From contig NZ_JH725081.1 of assembly GCF_000278255.1 (NCBI RefSeq), positions 286,484-350,483 of the forward strand: a stretch of 64,000 nt of DNA. The letters are read 5' to 3'. The notes under the pieces were generated by a model that saw only the letters and a program-made list of their open reading frames with translations, ran no database searches and had not been told where the DNA came from. Source of the DNA: Bartonella melophagi K-2C. Its GTDB lineage: Bacteria > Pseudomonadota > Alphaproteobacteria > Rhizobiales > Rhizobiaceae. Positions within the stretch are counted from its first letter, which is position 1. Every line of letters starts with the position of its first letter. The position numbers and the translations under genes are program-made. Positions 37,850-46,924 of this stretch are shown here, piece after piece.

Positions 37850-39382
37850 ATGATACGTGTTTTTATTTATATTTTTGTTGTTTGTGTTCTTGGTGCAGCT
37901 TTTGGGTGGGTTATTAGTCATAATAGTGTTGTGACCATAACATTTATGCACACGCGATTATCTATTTCATTGTTAGCTTTTTTCAGTATATTTATTGTAT
38001 TTTTGGGGATTTTATGGGGACTTTTGTATGTTGTTTGTTTTGCACCTGGGGCTTTCTACAATTATTTTTATACACGCCGTCAAAGACGCGGTCGTGAAGC
38101 CCTTTCACAAGGCCTTCTTGCAGCCTTTATTGGTGACCATCTAACAGCACAAAAAATGGAGACACGGGCGTTAAAATATCTTGAAGAAAATTGTGAACCG
38201 TTGATAAAACTTTTACAAGCTCAAACTCTAGTTTTGCAAAAAGATTCTGTTCGTGCCATTCACCTCTATGAGGAGATGAGACAAAAAAAATCAACAAAAC
38301 TTGCTGGGCTTTATGGTTTGTTTTGTGAGGCTATGAATACAAAAACTTATGAAGCAGCACAACACTATGCACAAGAGGCGTTTACTTTATCACCATCACT
38401 TGTGTGGGCTCATCAGGCTGTGCTTGATCGATTGAGCGCTGAGGGGCAATGGGATGAAGCACTGGATGTTTTTGAAAAAGTGCAAAAAGCTTTACCACGC
38501 TCTGCCCGTTTGACTGCAGAGCACAATCATACACATGCTCTGTTATTGAGTGGAAAGGCGCTTCATGTTTTTAAAATCCATCCTGTAAAAGCACGTAGCG
38601 CCATTTTAAAAGCACATAAGTTGGTACCTGATTTTGGGCCGATAACGGTTATAACGGCCGGTATTCTTTATAAATTAAATGAAACCCGCAAGGCTGATAA
38701 AATAATCATTGAAGCTTGGAAGAAGGATCCTCATCCTGATTTTGGAGCACTTTATCTTGGGAGAGAAGAGAGGGCTGTTGGACATTTGAAAAAAGCTAAA
38801 AAACTGGCTTCTTATAATAAAAATACTTTTGAATCAGCCTTTCTTATTGCTAAAGCTGCTTTAGATGCAGGTGAGTTAACATTAGCAAGAGAACAAGCAA
38901 AAAAAGCACTAAATTATCATCCCCGTGAAAGTGTGTATTTATTATTAGCAAATATTGAAGAAGTGCAAGGAAATGATCAGGGGTTAGTGCATAAGTGGCT
39001 CTCTCTGGCACGCAATGCAGAACGTGATCCTACATGGATTTGTGATAATACTCTCTTTTCTTCTTGGTCAGCGGTTTCTCCAATAAGTGGGCGATTGGGC
39101 TGTTTTGAATGGAAAGCACCTCCTCGTCGGTTTCCTTTAACATTAGAAGCTGATGACATTGTACTGAAAAAAGAAGACAAACAAAATGTTGCTGAAATAG
39201 CTTTTAAGGATAATCTCTTAAGCAAATGTCCACCTAAAGAAAATGATAGCCCCTTTGAGGTTTACACAAATAAGCAAGATGAAAAAACACTCAATCAGGT
39301 CTATTTAGATGTTGATGACTCAAACATTAAAACAACGAAAAAAGAGGTTTCTACATCAAAAAAGAAATTTCAATTATTTTAA
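37850..39382 (+). CDS. hemY: HemY-like TPR membrane protein
   Basis: 510 residues: two N-terminal membrane helices (about 3-22 and 38-65; HemY_N domain) followed by TPR-like helical repeats (about 80-390) and a variable polar tail. The name comes from the haem-synthesis operon of proteobacteria; it is not the Bacillus protoporphyrinogen oxidase, and its biochemical role is not established. GGAG lies 6 bases before the ATG at 37850, preferred over ATG 37838. It follows the Mic60-like gene directly, so they probably share a transcript. No haem-synthesis enzyme is present in the window. Confidence 0.85.
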   Translation: MIRVFIYIFVVCVLGAAFGWVISHNSVVTITFMHTRLSISLLAFFSIFIVFLGILWGLLYVVCFAPGAFYNYFYTRRQRRGREALSQGLLAAFIGDHLTAQKMETRALKYLEENCEPLIKLLQAQTLVLQKDSVRAIHLYEEMRQKKSTKLAGLYGLFCEAMNTKTYEAAQHYAQEAFTLSPSLVWAHQAVLDRLSAEGQWDEALDVFEKVQKALPRSARLTAEHNHTHALLLSGKALHVFKIHPVKARSAILKAHKLVPDFGPITVITAGILYKLNETRKADKIIIEAWKKDPHPDFGALYLGREERAVGHLKKAKKLASYNKNTFESAFLIAKAALDAGELTLAREQAKKALNYHPRESVYLLLANIEEVQGNDQGLVHKWLSLARNAERDPTWICDNTLFSSWSAVSPISGRLGCFEWKAPPRRFPLTLEADDIVLKKEDKQNVAEIAFKDNLLSKCPPKENDSPFEVYTNKQDEKTLNQVYLDVDDSNIKTTKKEVSTSKKKFQLF

Positions 39383-39485
39383 AGAGAAGAATTTAGAGTA
39401 AACTTTGTTGACAGAAATCATTTTCTTATGCTTTAGAAGCGCGTAACTAAACTATATTGCTGCAATAATAACTAAAAAGAAATTT

Positions 39486-40220
39486 TTGGCAAAAATGTAT
39501 CTTGGTAAAAAACAGAAAAATAAAAAACCAAGAATTGCGGTGGTCTTACATCGTCAATCTCCATGCACTGGCCGCTTGGGACAATTTCTGCAACAAAACG
39601 GTTTTGTTCTTGATACTTATTGCCCTATTGTAGGACAAAAGCTTCCCGATACATTGGAACATTACGCAGGTGTTGTCATTTTAGGTGGCCCGATGAGTGT
39701 CAATGACAGGGAAGCATATATTCGTGAAGAAATTAATTGGATTTCTTTGTCCATGAAAAAGAATAAACCTTTTTTAGGTATTTGTCTTGGAGCACAAATG
39801 TTAGCGCAAAATCTTGGTGGGCGTGTTTGTGCGAGAAGTGATAAAATTGTTGAAGTTGGTTGGTATCCACTAGAAGCAACACTTCAAGGTAGAGCGATTA
39901 TGGATTGGCCTGAAATGGTTTATCATTTTCATGATGAAGGTATTTATGATTTACCTAAAGAAGCAGTTCTTTTAGCAAGTGGTCAAACATACCCTGTACA
40001 AGCTTTTCGTTATGGAAATAATGCGTGGGGTTTACAATTTCATGCCGAATTAACACGGGCTATGATGCAGCATTGGGTAGTGCGTTCAGCTAAGAAATTG
40101 ACTAAAAAAGGTGCCCAACCTGCCTATACACATTTACAAGGCCGCTTAATGTATGACAAAGCTTTGCGCCAGTGGTTTAAAAATGCATTGCAACAAATTT
40201 TTGGTGTTCCTGCCACTTAA
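39486..40220 (+). CDS. Class I glutamine amidotransferase (GMP synthase-like)
   Basis: Stand-alone amidotransferase of 244 residues with a complete catalytic triad: nucleophile C100 in FLGICLGAQMLAQ, and the His-Glu pair in LQFHAELT (about 186-188). GGPMSVND (67-74) provides the oxyanion region. The acceptor substrate is unknown; the family includes proteins annotated as GMP synthase-like although true GuaA has an additional ATP-pyrophosphatase domain. Start TTG at 39486 or ATG 39495; neither has a strong ribosome site. Confidence 0.88.
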   Translation: MAKMYLGKKQKNKKPRIAVVLHRQSPCTGRLGQFLQQNGFVLDTYCPIVGQKLPDTLEHYAGVVILGGPMSVNDREAYIREEINWISLSMKKNKPFLGICLGAQMLAQNLGGRVCARSDKIVEVGWYPLEATLQGRAIMDWPEMVYHFHDEGIYDLPKEAVLLASGQTYPVQAFRYGNNAWGLQFHAELTRAMMQHWVVRSAKKLTKKGAQPAYTHLQGRLMYDKALRQWFKNALQQIFGVPAT

Positions 40221-41050
40221 ATAAATTTAAAAATTATGTTTATTTTGAAAATGATCTTTGAAAAAGAAAATTTTCGTTTTGTTGGTATTCTATTATGAAT
40301 ATCAAAATAAGAGCTTTTTGATATTACATTGGCGCATTTGGCTCTTCAAAACAGATTTTCATGAGGAAGGGAAAGGGAGAAAAAGAAGCTTATAATTGAA
40401 GGGTTTGGAAAATTGCTATCGTTTCATTGTTTTTAAAAATCAGAGGTTTAAAGAAATATCTGTGCACAAGACAATAGGGGAAAATCTTAAAATTTAGATA
40501 TTTTTTAGGTGATGCTGATAACAAGATTTCGCATCTATTGGGCCCAAAAAGTATAATAATAGTATTTTAAATTAAGCGTGAGGATAATAATTTATTAGGG
40601 TATATTACTTTTGATTTTTCTATTTTTACGACATTCTTATTTTGTTGATCTTCTCAAAGTTGATAGGGCTTTATGAGTGAAGCTTCAATGATATGCTTCA
40701 TTTCTTGGAAGCAGATGCGATAGTAGATGATAGAATTGATTGGAAACGGTATTTGTAGAGAAGAGATGTTTTTTCAGTATTTTCATACAGATGGAGTCTC
40801 TGGTGTAAATGGCTTGTTTCTTTCGACAATTAAGGATATTTAACAAGTAAAATTTAAGTTTCTGTTTCTTTACATGCAAAATCCTTCTCCACTGTGCAGT
40901 GTTTGTTTTCTTGTACACAGCCCATTTTTTAAGCTTTATTTTTTAATTGATAGCTCGAAGAGTTGCAAGCAGCCAGCTTATTATCATTGTTATAGGTCAC
41001 GTAAGAGTGAGTAAAACTGTGTTTTCAGCTTGGCTGCTTTGCACACTGCT
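40221..41050. other. Gene-free region between the amidotransferase and the glutamate dehydrogenase gene
   Basis: About 830 bases between convergent genes. Holds one AT-rich hairpin (40298-40325). Short open frames on both strands have no domain or ribosome site. Confidence 0.5.
40298..40325. repeat. Perfect 10-bp inverted repeat downstream of the amidotransferase gene
   Basis: AATATCAAAA, loop TAAGAGCT, TTTTGATATT. It lies 78 bases after the amidotransferase stop. The T-rich arm could act as a weak terminator, but no T tract follows it. Confidence 0.35.
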
Positions 41051-44000
41051 TTAAGTAAGGAAAGTAGTGTTTTTGAGTTGTGCAATCATGTTGGCTGCAA
41101 AGGTAAAGCGAGAAATATTGAGATCATTTTCAATGAGAGCACTAATTCGGTTAGTTACATCGCAAATTTGATCTTCTTCTGTTTTGACCCATGCTGCAAG
41201 CGGATCATTTTTATCACCATAGTTTTTTAAGATTTTTATAACAATTTGCCGCACATTTTCAGCAATATTTTCTTTAGTTTGGCTTAAGACCATACCATCA
41301 TAATAATCAAGAACAGGAATTGTTTGACTGGCTTCATTAATGCGATTTATGCGAATAATTTGAGTCAATGAAAAATAGATTTTTGCAGTTTTAGTAAGGT
41401 CACTTTGGCTTTGTTTTGCGATTAAAGAAATATCACAAATCATTGGAGCAGCTTCAAGGAGAGCTAATTGTTTTGCTAAAGTGCTTGGTATTCCTTCTTC
41501 GCTATATAATGCTACTTTTTCTGCAATTTTTTCATGTATATCTTTATTGTTAGAGTGTGTAAGCTGTTTTTCAATGGTTTTACGTGCTTGTTGAATTGTT
41601 GTCACAAGTTCTTCTAATGGCACAGATAAATCGATATTGAGCAATCCCCAATTGGTTGTTTCAAAGAGCATTGAGGTGATTGCTGCATAGAATTTATTTT
41701 GGATAAGGCCGGGTATTTTATTGTCAAGATTATCAATTTGGTCAGAAAGCTGAGGAATTTCAAATCCATCACGAATAGCAATGAAAACACGAATAATATT
41801 TTCAACCTTTTGTCCCGTTTTATCTTGCAGGCGACTAACAAAAGTAGGCCCTCCACGATTAACAATATCATTGGCAATGAGAGTGGCAATAATATCACGA
41901 CGCAATTGGTGGTTAATAATTTCGTTCTTAAAACTTTTTTGGAGTTGAGTTGGAAAATAGTTTAACAAGGTTGTATCGAAATAATGATTGTCAACAATGG
42001 AATTGTTAATGATTTCTTCTTGCAACGTTAATTTAGCATAAGCCAAAATAACAGCCAGTTCTGGGCGTGTAAGACTTTGACCTTGGGCCATTCTTTGGCG
42101 CAAAGTTTGATCATCAGGCAGAATTTCAACTCTGCGATCGAGCAGTTTTTTCTGTTCTAAATCGTGTATAAAGCGCGCTTGATAAGGCAGGTCAATAATG
42201 CCACGACTTTCAGCCAAAGAAAGGGCAAGAGTTTGCAGATAATTGTTGCGTAGAACTAATTGTTCAACTTGTGGTGTCATTTGTTTTAAAAATGTATCAC
42301 GTGCTTTACGCGTAAGCATTTGAGCACGCATTGCTGATGCAAGAACAATTTTGATATTCACTTCAAGGTCGGAACAATTGACCCCTGCGGAATTGTCAAT
42401 GGCATCGGTATTACACCGCCCACCATTTAAGACATATTCAATGCGACCACGTTGGGTAAGGCCAAGATTGGCTCCCTCACCAATGACTTTGGCGCGTATT
42501 TGTTCGCCGGTAATGCGAAGTACGTCATTAGTACGATCGCCCACTTGAGCATCGGTTTCTGTTATTGCACGTATGTAGGTACCAATGCCACCAAACCATA
42601 AAAGATCAACAGGAGCTTTTAAAATGGCTGTAATAATTTCAAAGGGTGTTCCTGTTTGTTTTTCAAAACCAATGGCTTGTGCAGCTTCAGGGGAAAGAGT
42701 AATAGTTTTGGCTGTGCGTGAGAAAATACCACCACCTTTTGACAATTTCGTTTTATCGTAATCTTGCCAACTTGAGCAGGGGAGTTGAAATAGACGCATA
42801 CGCTCTGCATAACTTTCAGCTATATTGGGTTCTGGATCAATGAAAATATCGCGATGATCAAAAGCAGCGATAAGTTTTGTTTGTTTGGACAGTAACATTC
42901 CGTTACCAAAGACATCTCCCGACATATCGCCAACGCCGACACAACTAAAGGGGGTTGTTTGAATGTCATGATCAAACAATTCCCGAAAATGTCTTTTAAC
43001 AGCTTCCCACGCACCTTTAGCCGTGATTCCGATAGCTTTGTGGTCATAACCTGCTGATCCTCCAGAAGCAAAGGCATCATCAAGCCAAAAGTTACCTGCT
43101 TGGCTGATTGCGTTTGCAGTATCGGAAAAAGTTGCTGTGCCTTTGTCTGCAGCAACAACAAAATAAGGATCGTCACCATCATGGCGAATCACATTTTTGG
43201 GGGCACTTATTTTGCCATTGACGAGATTATCAGTAATGGAAAGCAAAGCTGTGATATAATCAATATAAGCTTGCCTGGCCGCTTCTGCTACCACAGCGCG
43301 GTCGTTGGTTTGGGGAAGGTGGTGAGGATAGAAGCCACCTTTTGCACCCACAGGGACAATAACTGCATTTTTAACCTGTTGGGCTTTGACTAAATCTAAT
43401 ACTTCAGTACGGTAATCTAATGCGCGGTCAGACCAACGGATGCCGCCACGAGCAATAGGACCAAAGCGCAAATGGACTCCTTCTACTTCTGGTCCGTACA
43501 CAAAAATTTCTCGATAAGGGCGTGGTTCAGGTAAGCCTTCAATTTGGCGTGGGTCCAGCTTGGTTGCCAAAATACGGCGCGGATTGCCATTTGGAAGGGG
43601 GACAAAAGCATTAGTCCGTAAACTTGCAGCAATGAGATTGCGATAGCGGCGTAAAATGAGGTCATCATCCAAATTGGGGACCATCTGCAATTTTTCTTCG
43701 ATACGCTGTTGAATAATTTGTTCGTTGTTTTGGCGTTCTTTTTCTTTGTGGCTTGGATGAAACTTCAAATGAAACAAAGCATAAAGATCTTTGGTAATAT
43801 CGGGATAAGCATTTAAGGTTTGAGCGAGACGTTTTTGTGAATAGGGAATGCCAGCTTGTTGGAGATAGCGTCCGTAATGGCGCAAAATAACAATTTCACG
43901 CCAATCAAGTTGAGCCGTTTGTGTTAAGGCATTAAAAGCATCATCAGCAGCATTTTTAGCCCAAATGGCTTCAAAGGTTTCAGCGTGTTTTTGACCATTT

Positions 44001-45763
44001 TTATTAAGATCAATATAGGTTTGGAAAGCACTTTCCAGTTGCATGTCATGAAGATATACATATTTCCCATGCCCATCGGGTAATTCAAGTGTTTGTTCAG
44101 CGATGACACGAAAGCCCATATTTTCAAGAAGTGGTACACGTATAGAAAGGGCAAGTGCTTTGTGGCGGTGAAAGAGTCTAAGAGCAATATTGTGTTTTTC
44201 TTTATGATGGGTGTGATAAAAAATGACAAAAAGAGGCTTTTCATCATTAAGACTTAAAATATGATCTGCGTCTGCAATGGCATCTTCAGCTGAAAATAAA
44301 TCGCGATAGCTGTTGGGAAATTGACTTGCTAGAAGTGTTTGTTGTTCTGTTGCTTTATAGGCAAGAGCCACAGCTTGGACATTATCTTCCCAATTTCTTG
44401 TTATCGAGCGAACATGTTGTTCAAGTGTAGTGCGTTCAATGGAGGGAACGCTGTTGTTTCCTTTGCGGTGAATGATATAATGAATGCGAATGAGTGTGCT
44501 TTCTAGGAAGAGTGGGTAAGATTCAAAAAAATCACCTTCATAAATATCAACAAAATATGCACCAATTTTTTCAGGAATATTACTGCTGTATTGGTCACGC
44601 GGGACGTAAACAAGTATAGAAACAAAACGTCCAAAAGAATCAGTGTGCGCAAGTACGCGCAAACGTGGACGTTCATCTAATTGCAGAATAAGTTCGGCAT
44701 TTTCTGTTAGCGTATCAATATCAGAGCGAAACATTTCATCTCTTGGGTAAGTTTCTAAAACATTGATAAGTGCTTTTCCAGAATAGTCAGTCTGATTATA
44801 TCCAAGACGTTGAATAATGGTTTGTGCTTTTTCTTTTAAGAAAGGAATTTGCAAAACAGAACGGGTATAAGCAGAGGATGTGAATAGCCCTACAATGCGT
44901 AATTCCCCACATACACGCCCTTTTTTATCAAAAATTTTAATTCCAATATAATCTAACCAAATGGGACGGTGGATTTTTGAGCGGCTATTGGCTTTTGTTA
45001 CAATAAGAAGGTCATCGCTTTCCATAAAGGATAAGACTTCTTGGGGGCGTTCTTCTACGTGTGTATCGCCAATAATGCGAATGGAGGCATCTGTGAGAAT
45101 ACCCAATTCAATATTGCCAGCTTTCAAACTGTTTTGGGGTTCTTTGTTTTTAATGAAGTCATAAGTGCGCATTCCAAGGAAGATAAAATTATTATCTGTA
45201 AGCCAATTGAGAAACTCAATGGTTTTTTCACCTTCTTTTTGGTAATTTTGCGGGAGGTTTGTTTGATAGGCGTGGATGTGCTTTTTAAGTTCCTCCAACA
45301 TAGGTTTCCAGTCTTGCACAGCGGCATTGACTTGTTCAAGAACTAAGGTGAGCTCATCTTTGAGTGTTATGGCCTTTTGTTTGCTTAATGCTTCAATGTG
45401 GATTTGTATAAGGCTAATGCGTTGTCCAGAAGAGCAATCAAGAACAGGATGTGCAATCAAATAAATATGGTTTGCTTGTTGATTAAAGACATTTAAAACA
45501 GAATCAAGCAGGAAAGGCTTGTTGTCATTGACAAGTGTGATAGCTGTTATAGGTTTACCACTACGTGTCAGTTCTTTTTGTTCAAAGCAAATGGTGCTTT
45601 TTCCTGCTTGATGTAAGCTGAGTGCTTGAGCAGCGATAGCTATAGCTTTTTCGAGTTCATCTTTTTTATAACAAGCAATATCTTCTTTATCGGTATGGGC
45701 GAAAAGGATCTTTGTTAATTGTTTTTGATTGTTTTTGATATCTAATGCTTCTTGTTTTGACAT
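41051..45763 (-). CDS. NAD-specific glutamate dehydrogenase, 180-kDa class
   Basis: Oxidatively deaminates glutamate to 2-oxoglutarate, feeding the TCA cycle; a main catabolic entry point for amino-acid-using alphaproteobacteria. About 1570 residues, the usual size for this large class. The N-terminal half holds ACT-like regulatory domains; the catalytic domain is in the C-terminal half, with the substrate-binding region GVHLRFGPIARGGIRWSDR, VPVGAKGGF, DGDDPYFVVAADKGTATFSD, GVGDMSGDVFGNG and WFGGIGTYIRA all intact. Start chosen at 45763 because GGGGAG lies 7 bases upstream; ATG 45769 is too close to it. Regulation is probably allosteric through the ACT region (inference). Confidence 0.95.
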   Translation of the reverse strand: MSKQEALDIKNNQKQLTKILFAHTDKEDIACYKKDELEKAIAIAAQALSLHQAGKSTICFEQKELTRSGKPITAITLVNDNKPFLLDSVLNVFNQQANHIYLIAHPVLDCSSGQRISLIQIHIEALSKQKAITLKDELTLVLEQVNAAVQDWKPMLEELKKHIHAYQTNLPQNYQKEGEKTIEFLNWLTDNNFIFLGMRTYDFIKNKEPQNSLKAGNIELGILTDASIRIIGDTHVEERPQEVLSFMESDDLLIVTKANSRSKIHRPIWLDYIGIKIFDKKGRVCGELRIVGLFTSSAYTRSVLQIPFLKEKAQTIIQRLGYNQTDYSGKALINVLETYPRDEMFRSDIDTLTENAELILQLDERPRLRVLAHTDSFGRFVSILVYVPRDQYSSNIPEKIGAYFVDIYEGDFFESYPLFLESTLIRIHYIIHRKGNNSVPSIERTTLEQHVRSITRNWEDNVQAVALAYKATEQQTLLASQFPNSYRDLFSAEDAIADADHILSLNDEKPLFVIFYHTHHKEKHNIALRLFHRHKALALSIRVPLLENMGFRVIAEQTLELPDGHGKYVYLHDMQLESAFQTYIDLNKNGQKHAETFEAIWAKNAADDAFNALTQTAQLDWREIVILRHYGRYLQQAGIPYSQKRLAQTLNAYPDITKDLYALFHLKFHPSHKEKERQNNEQIIQQRIEEKLQMVPNLDDDLILRRYRNLIAASLRTNAFVPLPNGNPRRILATKLDPRQIEGLPEPRPYREIFVYGPEVEGVHLRFGPIARGGIRWSDRALDYRTEVLDLVKAQQVKNAVIVPVGAKGGFYPHHLPQTNDRAVVAEAARQAYIDYITALLSITDNLVNGKISAPKNVIRHDGDDPYFVVAADKGTATFSDTANAISQAGNFWLDDAFASGGSAGYDHKAIGITAKGAWEAVKRHFRELFDHDIQTTPFSCVGVGDMSGDVFGNGMLLSKQTKLIAAFDHRDIFIDPEPNIAESYAERMRLFQLPCSSWQDYDKTKLSKGGGIFSRTAKTITLSPEAAQAIGFEKQTGTPFEIITAILKAPVDLLWFGGIGTYIRAITETDAQVGDRTNDVLRITGEQIRAKVIGEGANLGLTQRGRIEYVLNGGRCNTDAIDNSAGVNCSDLEVNIKIVLASAMRAQMLTRKARDTFLKQMTPQVEQLVLRNNYLQTLALSLAESRGIIDLPYQARFIHDLEQKKLLDRRVEILPDDQTLRQRMAQGQSLTRPELAVILAYAKLTLQEEIINNSIVDNHYFDTTLLNYFPTQLQKSFKNEIINHQLRRDIIATLIANDIVNRGGPTFVSRLQDKTGQKVENIIRVFIAIRDGFEIPQLSDQIDNLDNKIPGLIQNKFYAAITSMLFETTNWGLLNIDLSVPLEELVTTIQQARKTIEKQLTHSNNKDIHEKIAEKVALYSEEGIPSTLAKQLALLEAAPMICDISLIAKQSQSDLTKTAKIYFSLTQIIRINRINEASQTIPVLDYYDGMVLSQTKENIAENVRQIVIKILKNYGDKNDPLAAWVKTEEDQICDVTNRISALIENDLNISRFTFAANMIAQLKNTTFLT

Positions 45764-45769
45764 AGTCAT

Positions 45770-46028
45770 ACTCCCCTTTTTGCTCTTGGTGACCTTTTCT
45801 CCTCACAAGAGCAGGTCGTTTATGTCATCTTTTACTGTATCACTTTATTTTTGAATGAATAGTTACTTATTTAAATAATTATAAAATTTTTTTATGCAGT
45901 TTAGAGTAATGCTATAAATTTTGGATAAACATTTGGTGTAGGTGGATGGATGTTTTTATTGATATTGTTGCCATGACAAAGTAACATAGTGTGGGAATGT
46001 GCTCTAACAGTAAATATTAGCTATAAAG
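45770..46028. other. Divergent intergenic region, glutamate dehydrogenase / carbonic anhydrase
   Basis: About 260 bases carrying promoters for both genes. I could not choose a convincing -35/-10 pair. Confidence 0.4.
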
Positions 46029-46688
46029 ATGACAGATTTACCAGAAAGACTTTTAAATGGTTATCGGTCCTTTATGACCAATAATTTTTCGCAGCAGGCA
46101 GCACGTTATCGGCAATTGGCAGAAGAAGGGCAAAGGCCTGAAATTTTGATGATTGCGTGTTGTGATTCGCGTGCAGCGCCAGAAACAATTTTTGATGCTA
46201 GTCCTGGTGAAATTTTTGTTGTGCGCAATGTGGCAAATTTTGTTCCGCCTTTTTCTCCTGGTGATCAATATGATGCAACAGCAGCAGCAATTGAATTTGC
46301 AGTGCAGTCGCTCAAAGTTAAGCATGTTGTTATTTTAGGTCATGGACGTTGTGGGGGGATTAATATTGTTCTTGGAGAGGTGTGTAAGCCTTTGTCATCT
46401 AATAATTGTATGGGACTATGGATGGATCTTTTGGTCTCAGTGGGAAAAGGAGCTTGCTGTCGTGAATCAATGACTGAGACAGAGCGACAAGCTGCGTTGG
46501 AACATTTTTCTATTCGTTATTCGTTGAAGAATTTAGAGACATTTCCATGGTTAAAAGAACGTAAAGATCAAGGTCTTTTGACAGTGCATGGTGCTTGGTT
46601 TGATATTTCAAACGGTGAATTATGGAGCTTAGAGCAAGAAACAGGGTGTTTTATGCGCGTTGAAGAAAAATTGCTCACCCAGTCATAA
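46029..46688 (+). CDS. Beta-class carbonic anhydrase
   Basis: Zinc enzyme interconverting CO2 and bicarbonate; supplies bicarbonate for carboxylases such as acetyl-CoA carboxylase. 219 residues with zinc ligands C44, H105 and C108 and the catalytic D46/R48 dyad (CCDSRAAPE; LGHGRCGG). Length and spacing are normal. For a bacterium living in host tissue or blood, where CO2 varies, the enzyme is often needed for growth in low CO2 (family knowledge). No operon partner. Confidence 0.95.
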   Translation: MTDLPERLLNGYRSFMTNNFSQQAARYRQLAEEGQRPEILMIACCDSRAAPETIFDASPGEIFVVRNVANFVPPFSPGDQYDATAAAIEFAVQSLKVKHVVILGHGRCGGINIVLGEVCKPLSSNNCMGLWMDLLVSVGKGACCRESMTETERQAALEHFSIRYSLKNLETFPWLKERKDQGLLTVHGAWFDISNGELWSLEQETGCFMRVEEKLLTQS

Positions 46689-46742
46689 ATATCTTTTTGT
46701 TTTGTGTGATCTTTGCGTGAAAAGGTGCTGTAATGATCAATC

Positions 46743-46771
46743 TTGACAAAGAGTGGTTTTTGTTGTTTGAA
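46743..46771 (+). promoter_or_regulatory. Candidate promoter for the ffh leader
   Basis: TTGACA, 17-base spacer, TTTGAA. The -35 is perfect; the -10 is a poor match. It lies about 33 bases before the leader hairpins. Confidence 0.3.
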
Positions 46772-46803
46772 GAAAAAACATTCAGTGACAAGGATTAACT
46801 TGG

Positions 46804-46888
46804 AGCCACCGACTGGGACCCCACTTATAAGGGTATAAAAGATCCCAGAGGTCAACATCCGATAACGCGTTGCGTCCTCGGATGTCAT
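46804..46888 (+). ncRNA. Structured two-hairpin leader RNA upstream of ffh
   Basis: Two adjacent stable hairpins end about 37 bases before the ffh start. Hairpin 1: ACC-GA-CTGGGA (46808-46818) pairs with TCCCAG-A-GGT (46843-46852), enclosing a CCC/GGG inner pairing. Hairpin 2: ACATCCGA (46855-46862) with TCGGATGT (46878-46885), containing an inner ACGC-GTT-GCGT helix. This GC-rich block stands out in AT-rich surroundings and has no T tract, so it is not a terminator. A conserved RNA motif called ffh, located upstream of ffh genes, has been described from comparative genomics; I think this is an instance but cannot confirm the match. Confidence 0.65.
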
Positions 46889-46924
46889 TTTGATTTGTTT
46901 GTTATGTGGTCGATGAGGTAGATG

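Noticed and set aside
37850-39382. Protoporphyrinogen oxidase
   Set aside because: The name hemY is shared, but the protein has two membrane helices and TPR-like repeats with no flavin-binding motif.
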